In this document: positions 33,001 to 42,000 of the stretch, piece after piece
How positions within the stretch are numbered: the first letter of the stretch is position 1
Layout of the letters: each line of letters opens with the position of its first letter
Assembly: GCA_903813345.2 (NCBI GenBank)
Contig: CAIIXF020000009.1
Coordinates: 16,767,759-16,831,758 of the forward strand
Direction of reading: 5' to 3'
DNA from: Owenia fusiformis
Taxonomy: Eukaryota; Annelida; Polychaeta; Sabellida; Oweniidae
Length of the DNA stretch: 64,000 nucleotides
Position numbers and translations under genes: made by a program
Notes under the pieces: model-generated
Seen by the model: only the letters and a program-made list of their open reading frames with translations
The model's database searches: none
Told to the model about the DNA's origin: nothing

Positions 33001-36000
33001 TGTCATGTTAATGCCTTGTTTACAGTTACAGGATTCTGGATTTTGAGGAATTATGAACACAACTCAATAATTCTCCATTCTTTTTCACTGAAGAGGTTCG
33101 TTGGGTAGGTTATCTAAATCACATAACTATTTGATTGTCCCCAGACTACCCGAAAAACTTGCGATATTGACATTTCCGCAACTTCAGAACTTTTATTCAA
33201 CTACTGGTTCTTTAGCATGAGCTTCCAACAGTTGTCAAGTTGGAAATTCCTTGTTTCCTATTCATATTTTTATCATACCTAACAAAAGGTACGATATTGT
33301 AGTCAGCTTGACGGCCAGGTCTACAGGTTTCCAGCCAAACCATTTGAGGGATTCATCTGAAATTTTCAGGGATGTTTCTACATATCAACCTCAAGAACTG
33401 ATTAGTTTTTGGGCATTCTGGGTAAATCTTAAGGTGGCCATTTGGATTTTCCGTCCTGAAATCTTCACTTTCAAGACTTGTCTACAGGTTTCCAGCCAAA
33501 CCATTTGAGGGATTCATCTGAAATTTTCAGGGATGTTTCTACATATCAACGTCAAGAACTGATTAGTTTCTGGGCATTCTGGGTAAATCTTAAGGTGGCC
33601 ATTTTGGATTTTCCGTCCTAAAATCTTCACTTTCAAGACTTGTCTACAGGTTTCCAGCCAAACCATTTGAGGGATTCATCTGAAATTTTCAGGGATGTTT
33701 CTACATATCAACGTCAAGAACTGATTAGTTTTTGGGCATTCTGGGTAAATTTTAAGGTGGCCATTTTGGATTTTCTGTCCTAAAATCTTCACTTTCAAGA
33801 CTTGTCTACAGGTTTTCAGCCAAACCATTTGAGGGATTCATCTGAAATTTTCAGGGATGTTTCTACATATCAACGTCAAGAACTGATTAGTTTTTGAGCA
33901 TTCTGGGTAAATTTTAAGGTGGCCATTTTGGATTTTCCGTCCTAAAATCTTCACTTTCAAGACTTGTCCACAGATTTTCAGCCAAACCATTTGAGGGATT
34001 CATCTGAAATTTTCAGGGATGTTTCTTCATATCAACGTCAAGAACTGAATAGTTTTTGGGCATTCTGGGTAAATTTTAAGGTGGCCATTTTGGATTTTCC
34101 GTCCTAAAATCTTCACTTTCAAGACTTGTCTACAGGTTTCCAGCCAAACCATTCAAATTTTTACATATGTTACACAGTGATAAGTTCTAGAGCTGATTAA
34201 CTTTTCTGCGGCCATCTTGCTTTCTTGGTCAACAAGACCACAATGCTGTGTTTTAGGTACGATATCGTTCACGTCTGTGCCTTGTTATTTTCTTTGATAT
34301 AGACTGTTTCCTTTATCCACCTATCGTGTCTGTTACTGGCATTATCTAGATGAAACAACAGGGTATAATCTCAGACAGTCAGTATGATCATGTATACCCT
34401 ACTTCAGAAATGATCCCTAGACTGTATTGTACTCCCAAAATCCACAAGCCAGGTACCCCAGTCCATCCCATATTAAAAAAAATTTACACAGGATCAATAG
34501 GATATAAAGTATCAAGATGGTTGTCAGATTTGTTAGTGCCGATAGTTGGCATAATGATCACTTCATTAAGAACACTGATCATTTTGTGAAGTCAATTGAG
34601 AACAAAGTTATCAAGGAAGATGAGATTCTGGTATCACATGATGTAGTTTCATTGTCCCATCGAACAAAGTTAGGAGGGATATAGGGAACGCCTACGGGGG
34701 TAGAAGTTCTGCTCGAAAGCCGATTTTCAAAATGGCCGCTCATTTAAAAATAGCATTTTGATTTTGTTCATATTTGGTATGTGAACACTATAAGCATGGC
34801 ACACTGTCTAATGACACTTTTGGTAGAAGGTGGCCATTTTGAAAAGTGGCCGCCATTTTTGCTATATACTTTGTTTGTAAAAATGCCAGCCATGGCTGTT
34901 CGATTGGATTTGCTATGCTTTGGCGTTGCTATTGTCTAGTTATTGTAGAGATTACGGTAAAGATGGCTAAAATAGAGCAAGATTCTAACTAGACATTATT
35001 GACAGTGATTGAAGAACTCCCCAGCAGAGCCCCTCGAAGTGGAGGATTTGTGTTCTACTATTATCTTCAATATTTTCACCTTAGAGACTGTTAGATATCG
35101 ATATACCTTATACCTTATACCTTTTTTTAATTTGATGATAGAAAATCATTTTATGTATAAAAGTTGAGAAATCTTCAAAAGAAACAAGAAAGATCACAAC
35201 CTTGACCTGACCTTGACGATTGCTACTTGGGAAAATCTCAAAACAAATCTCTTAAACTTGAATATTTCGGTTTTGTATAAAAAACCTCCTACCTCATACC
35301 CACCTATCACCTACATGGAACATGATACAGTCATTGAAGGGTTCAATTTTAAAGATAATTAAATCTCAAAATAGCTCAAATTATTAACATTTCTACAATT
35401 CCTGCTTTATTTTATGACTAGGCAGATGACAGATCCATAAATAAAGGCATTTTTATGTGTAATGACCGGAGAGTGCCCTAGGGGAATAAATAATTAACGA
35501 CCGCGTGCGTAGGTCCAACAAGCAAGATAAAGAAATTGATAGAAAGTTTGCTAAATTCGATGCCCCAAGTGGGAATCGAACCCAGCTGGGATGTAGTAGC
35601 AAATTGCTATCAAGGGACATTACAAATGCATCTATCATAAACTAAGATTTAATAAACTAAGATCTTAAAATTGAACCCTTCAAAGACTGTATCATGTCCC
35701 ACGTACGTGGGTAGGTGGGTATGAGGTAGGAGGATTTTTATACAAAGCCTGAACATTTCCATCATTCATTATGGACTATTTTGAGATAATTTTAGTTTAG
35801 TCTGATGTGGGAAGCATCAAATGATAGATATTTATCGGGAGGATGCATCGAATTACAAAATGCAGTTTTGAAGTTGAGTGTAAGTACTCTATTATCGCCC
35901 ACTTAAATTGTTTTTGGAAATGTAGTTTATAAGGTCGAATAATAGTTCTGAAGATGTCAATAATGTAAGTTTTCGTGTAGTGTAGGGACAATTAAATAGT

Positions 36001-39000
36001 TTAGTGAATTTTCCATTCTCTCCATTGAACACAAACGTTATGCAAATATAATACTTATATATTCATTATTATTCACATAGCTAGACAAGGTCTGTCCAAT
36101 TCAAGTCAATCAGAACACAGTATTTCATATAATTGCATCCAGTTGCATCGCATGAAATAGTCAACCACGTACCCACTATAATGCACACTGTTTAGATTCT
36201 AGTGAAATTGATTAAATCAATAGTTGAGTAAAAATCTATAAATAGTATCATGGGAATAACAAGTTGGGTACTTATGCAGGTCAAATAGTTAGTGTTGTGT
36301 TGAATGACAATATTTTGCTTGCTTGTGATATTTTATGAAAAGTGTTCTCATTAGTTGACAATGTTTTGTATATAGTGTATTGGTTTAACATGTGGATGGA
36401 TTTTACTGTACTTTCTTAAAGGAGCATGTAGGTTATCGCAAACAATTTCAGAAGGTTATATCTTGCATTATGACTATTTTCTGACAATGAAGACAAGTTA
36501 ATCTTTTAAATCAATTCATTATCTCAAAGAAAATTATATACAGTGATAATAAAGTCAAACAAACTCGGAGATATTTAACTAGCAATCAACCCATCAACAT
36601 ACTTTTTCAAAGATGTTGACCCCATTTTCACCAAAAATGCAATCATTTTTTACAATGTTTAATGCATTACTATTCTCTATTTTGATGTATCAAATAGTTC
36701 TTGAAAGAAAAACTTAATTGCTTTAAGATAAGTGTTCCCCATGTTATTTCTCCATTGAAAAATCTCATGCTATCCATTGGTTTCAGTTCATTTTGGTCAT
36801 CCAAATTGAGTATCTTTAAAGTCCCTGGAGCAATCAACTTTTCCTTTTAGGAAATCGAACATGTCTCAAAGCACATTCTAATTATGCATTCAACAATATA
36901 GTAAAAGGTTGCACTTTTGGTGAAAATTAGGTCAACATTTTTGAAAAAGTATGTTGATTGGTCCATTGCCCCTTCAATATCACTTAGGTCTGATTAACTA
37001 AATTATCAATATATATACTTTTCTTGAAGATAATGAATGGATCTAAAAGATACACCCATGTTCATGATCAGAAAATATTCATAATTCAAGTTAGAATCGT
37101 TTGAAATTGTTTGCGATAACCTACGTGCTCCTTTACTTAACATAACAATACCGACAGACCAATAAGTTAACTTATGCATTTCTAACCCTTAGGTATCATG
37201 TGAGTTTGTATATGTTTTTAATTAAATGTTTTCCAGCGATTCCACAAGAATACATTTATAGTTGAGAAAAACCCTACTATAGTCAACTTCCCAATAAAGT
37301 AAGTGATATCAACCCAACTGCTTTCTGGCTTTAGAGCACTAGATATTTCAGGCAATCTATTCACACGACACAGGAATAGCCTGACAATGGTGAAGTCAAT
37401 ATTATACCGTTGTCACAAATGGTGGCCATGGGTTTGTATTCGATTCGATTTTCATTAACTGCATGTTTAATAGAGCACCTAGATTAAATTCCTTTGGTAG
37501 AACAATCAATCAAAGTGTCTTTCTGCTCATTGTATAGTTAAATATGTTCTGCCATCGAAATAAAGGCTTCAATTTTACCGATCAAAATATGACACAGGAC
37601 AACGGATACTGTATTTCGAATCTATTTTTTCTCTGTGAATGATTTGAAATTCAGATTCCATTGTCATTGACGATATGTTCACATCCGAAGCATACTACAC
37701 TTTACAATTTGGCATGTGGGCGACTATAACTCAATATGTAGTAGAGCGAATTTGTGCACACTGTTTTATGACACTTTGGCTAGAAGGTGCCCATTTTGCA
37801 AATGGCTGTCATTTTTACATGGTTGTTTTTTCTTTTTTACTGTAACTCAAAGAGTAATAACAGAGGGATTTTGTTCATATTTGAAGCATATTACACTTTC
37901 TTATTACAATTTGGCTAGTGAGTGACCCTTTTAAAATTATAATCATTTTTATGTGTGTTATTTTACGATTTTTGCTACAACTGAAAAAATAGAAGAAGGA
38001 TTTTGTAAAAATGCCAGCCAAGGCTGTTTGATAGGATTGACTATGCTTTGGCACTGTTGTTGTCTTGTTCAAAATCCATATCTGATCTCTGTTAGAAACA
38101 AAACCCGATTATATATTTAGTCAAAATATGACTTAACATTTTGAAATTTGAAAATTTTATTGTATAACATATTAACACATCAACATCAAAAAATTCAACA
38201 ATACATATACATGTTCATCACAGGGCATTGGCTTATTGGTCAAATTTTTATGATGTTGACTCTGTGTCAAATTCAAAACTAATAAAAAAATCGTATCTGG
38301 CCGAAACTATTTTTTTTAAGATGTCATATGTGTCGGATATGATTTTAGTGGCGCATACCAAAATTATCTTGTGTCATTATCCCTGTATATATTTAGTATC
38401 CATCAGATAAAATATCAAAATATCATTTATTTGAACTTGTTCCCTGTTTTCCAGAAATATTGACTTTGGTGACTTGTTGTCCCAGGAGGTGAAGGCCAAT
38501 CATAAACATACATGTTATGATCTCGTTGCTAACATCGTCCATGATGGAGAACCTGGGCCAGGAAAGGGAGCCTACAAATTGCATGTCATGCACAAGGTAT
38601 GCTTTCAATGCATTTTAGTTTAAAAAATTACTTGATTATCTTGTAGGGTGTTTTTTAACTCGTTTCAGTGTTGCACAATTATAATAGTAGATTGCAAATG
38701 TTGTATTGCTTTTCCAACAAGGGCCTTGGTAAATTCAAAATGGCCACCTGATGTGGGATTTCATAATAATTTGCACATCTCTTTAAAGTATTGTTCTATT
38801 ATACTGTTGAAATTTTAGAGTAGATCACAATTATTTAATCACCTCAGTAATCTAAATAAAATATCAGTTTATATTTTATATGTTGTTATCTAAGGACAAA
38901 GGATATGTTGATATGCTAGTGTTCACGAAATTTTTTTTAAGATGGCCACTAAATATCAAAACTATGTTTTATTTATTTAGTGGGATCTGTTACTTTGTGG

Positions 39001-42000
39001 AGTTGCTGTTTTTCCAATTTTGTACATGGTCTAAGTTAAATACTGCATATGGTCTATAAGTCATGTTGCATGGTTTATAAGTAATATTGCGTTTGATCTA
39101 TAAATGATGCACATGGTCAATATGTAATGTTGAGTGTACTTTAAAAGTAATGTTGCATGTTGCCCATAAGTTATTTTATATTTGATGTGGTCTGTGAATA
39201 ATGTTGTACATGTTCCATTAAATTATTATTATTGCTGGTTTCAGGGCAGTGGAAAGTGGTATGAACTTCAAGATTTACATGTGGCAGACATCTTACCTCA
39301 GATGATAACATTATCAGAGTCATACATACAGGTATTTAGAATTGACTAATGTATCTATTTTATATACTTGAGGAAATACTTCCTTTGAGCTTTAGGGAAT
39401 ATGAGTGATTAATTTATGGGCCACGTGCAAGATAAAGAGATACATTTCAATAAACTGAGTTTGACTAATTTTGTCACTACTAAAAGTGGTGACATATTGT
39501 TATGGCCTCCAACTTTTTTGCGACGGCGGTCAACGTCTGTAACAAATTCTTACAACTTCCAATAACTTACCAAGTACTGTTTAGACTGACTTGAAAATTT
39601 TTCAAAATAAGTTGTCAGAAGTTCAAATTTGACTTTAGATTTGACCTTTAATGACCTACTTGAGGTCAAAAAATTTCAAAAAGAATTTTTTTAACTTGCT
39701 TCAAATTGACCAATTTTTTTCAAAGTCATCTACAAGTACAAGGTCAAGAAGTTCAAATCTGACTTAAGATTGAACTCACAATATAGTGACAAACTAGGTG
39801 GTGACATTTTTGTCATGTTAATGCCTTGTGAACTATTGCTTAGCCGTATGAATTTTAGAGCATAGACAAAAAGGTTTCTTCATGTCTATGTTTAGGTCCA
39901 TTTAGTAGTTTATTTAACTATGTTCTGCTATGAGTGATTTATACATTTTAAAATATGGTCTACATGACCAAGGGTTTGACTTACATTTCAGTTGCATAAA
40001 GCTCATCCTGGTAGAAACAGTGATTAAAAAGGAAATCCATCCTAAACAAGAATTCAAAACTCTACATTTAGTTACATCATTTTTGTTAAAAATAACACCA
40101 AAATATACTCATATAACTTTTATTAGAGGAGGGTCAGTCAAGGTTCAGTTTGGTTCGGTACGATTCTCAGTTCTTGTCTCTTGGTTTGATCAGTTCTTCA
40201 ATCATATACTTAACAAGGTGGGCCTCATATATTGCAAATGATGCCACAAATATGGCAAAATTTAAAGGTGTTCACTTTTATTTTGGATTATTAGGGGATA
40301 TCATTGTATTTTCAACCTTATAATTGATCAATATGGAATTGTGATAGCTGATAATCATTGAATATTTATGGAATTAAATAAATAGAATTAAATTATTTGT
40401 AGCTGGCCATCAAAGTTGCTTGCCCCGTACTTGATGGGAGGAATTCCTTTTAAAGTGGGTCTGGTTGGGTAATACCTTTCAATATGTTTCCTCATGTTAG
40501 ATGTGTTTCCTGAAAATTGAAATTATATGGATACTAACAGATGTCCTTCAGTTGGGAATAACAGTGCAGTGGGCTAGGTGGGGGAGGGTATTTACCCAAA
40601 TTGTCCACCTGTCTTAGGACCTGGGGGTAGGACAAATGAAAAAGTATATATCAGTCAAAAAATGTTACTATGAGAGGGTAATAGAAAGCAGTTGGAGTTG
40701 GAAAATGGTAAATGGTACTGTCATTCGCTATTTAGATGAAATAGAGCTGTAATTATTTGCGCAAAAATTGGGATTCATGTTACACTGCACAAAAATGAAC
40801 TATTTCCCCAGGCGTGATGGAATCGTTGTGGACTCCATGCTTGGTGATCAGACGGTCCCAGTGGAATCTTCCTTAACATTTATAGTAGAATCTGGGGTTT
40901 GTAGAAAAAACTGGGTACCGGGTAGTAAATCCTCCATGCTGGGTTCAAACTTGGTACACGGTTCCCGGTTGAAAAAACCGGGTACCCAAAAAACGAAAAA
41001 AACGAATATATAACATAAATAGATTATTAGAAAATGTGTAAAACTTGTTTTGAATTTACAAAAATGTATGTAACTTCCTTGCTGCCATTTGTAAAATACT
41101 TATATACCTTATACCTGGGTCAAAATTGGCTCTGGACCAAATTTTAGATATTGCAAAAATCAGTACAAGGGCTAAGTGCCAATGGAAGTTCCCCTGACTT
41201 GAATTGTTGTGACTTTTTCTTTTGGAGCTATCTTAGGAGCATCTGTGCTCACAATTCCTTCACCAGATATTGCAAAACCTGGAGAAAGAATTGCACATGT
41301 GCTGCTTTTCTCTGCTTTAACCCACAGATGACTCAGGGCTGAACCATGCATGACCTGGACAGATGAGCGCATCTTTATGTGCAAGGAAGTGGTTGCAATT
41401 TGGAGAGGTATAGGATGTATTCTTGCAAGAGTATGAGTATGAACACTTTACTGTCTATGCCACACCTGTCACACCTTCTTCCAATAGCCCCTATGCCCCT
41501 TGTACTGACTATTGCACACTTTAAAACTTGGGTCCGAGCTGAATTTTGCCCCACTTTGCAAAATTAATGATTTTTCGTCCAGCCATGACTCCCTGTGAAT
41601 GAATGATATTCCATTGCAAAGAGGAGTAATTTGGCTTTTTGGTACATTGAATGAAAAGGATGCAATCAGCATTGGTTTTATGTTTTCTTCCAATATTGCA
41701 TCGGGCTCCTTACACTGACTTTTGCGATGTTTATAACTTTGTCCCAAGCTAATTTTGGCCCACTTTGCAAAAGGAATGATTACTCGCTCAACCATGACCC
41801 AATATCAACAAATGATACACCATTGTAAAGAGGAGACACATGGCTTTATGGTACATTGAATGGAATCAATGCTGTTATCATTGGTTTTGTGCTTTTCCGA
41901 GATAACAATCTGTTGCGTTTTTTTGATACGCACTGTACATTATAAGTTGTACTTTTACGTATGTGCGAAATCTCTCTATCGATATGTCCTTGTCCCTTAT

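Larger units (their letters stand above)
35140..35905. repeat. Repeat E interrupted by a nested element
   Basis: The flanks match 58630-58905: AAGTTCACAACCATGACATGACC-type sequence on the left, and ATTTATCGGGAGGATGCATC then ACTCTATTATCGCCCACTT on the right. The 58.6-kb copy lacks the 35268-35749 block and so acts as an empty site. Confidence 0.7.

Noticed and set aside
41469-41795. 108-codon minus-strand ORF, with a similar ORF at 59273-59494
   Set aside because: Both lie in copies of the same dispersed repeat F and have no recognisable domain; possibly decayed coding sequence but not supportable as genes.
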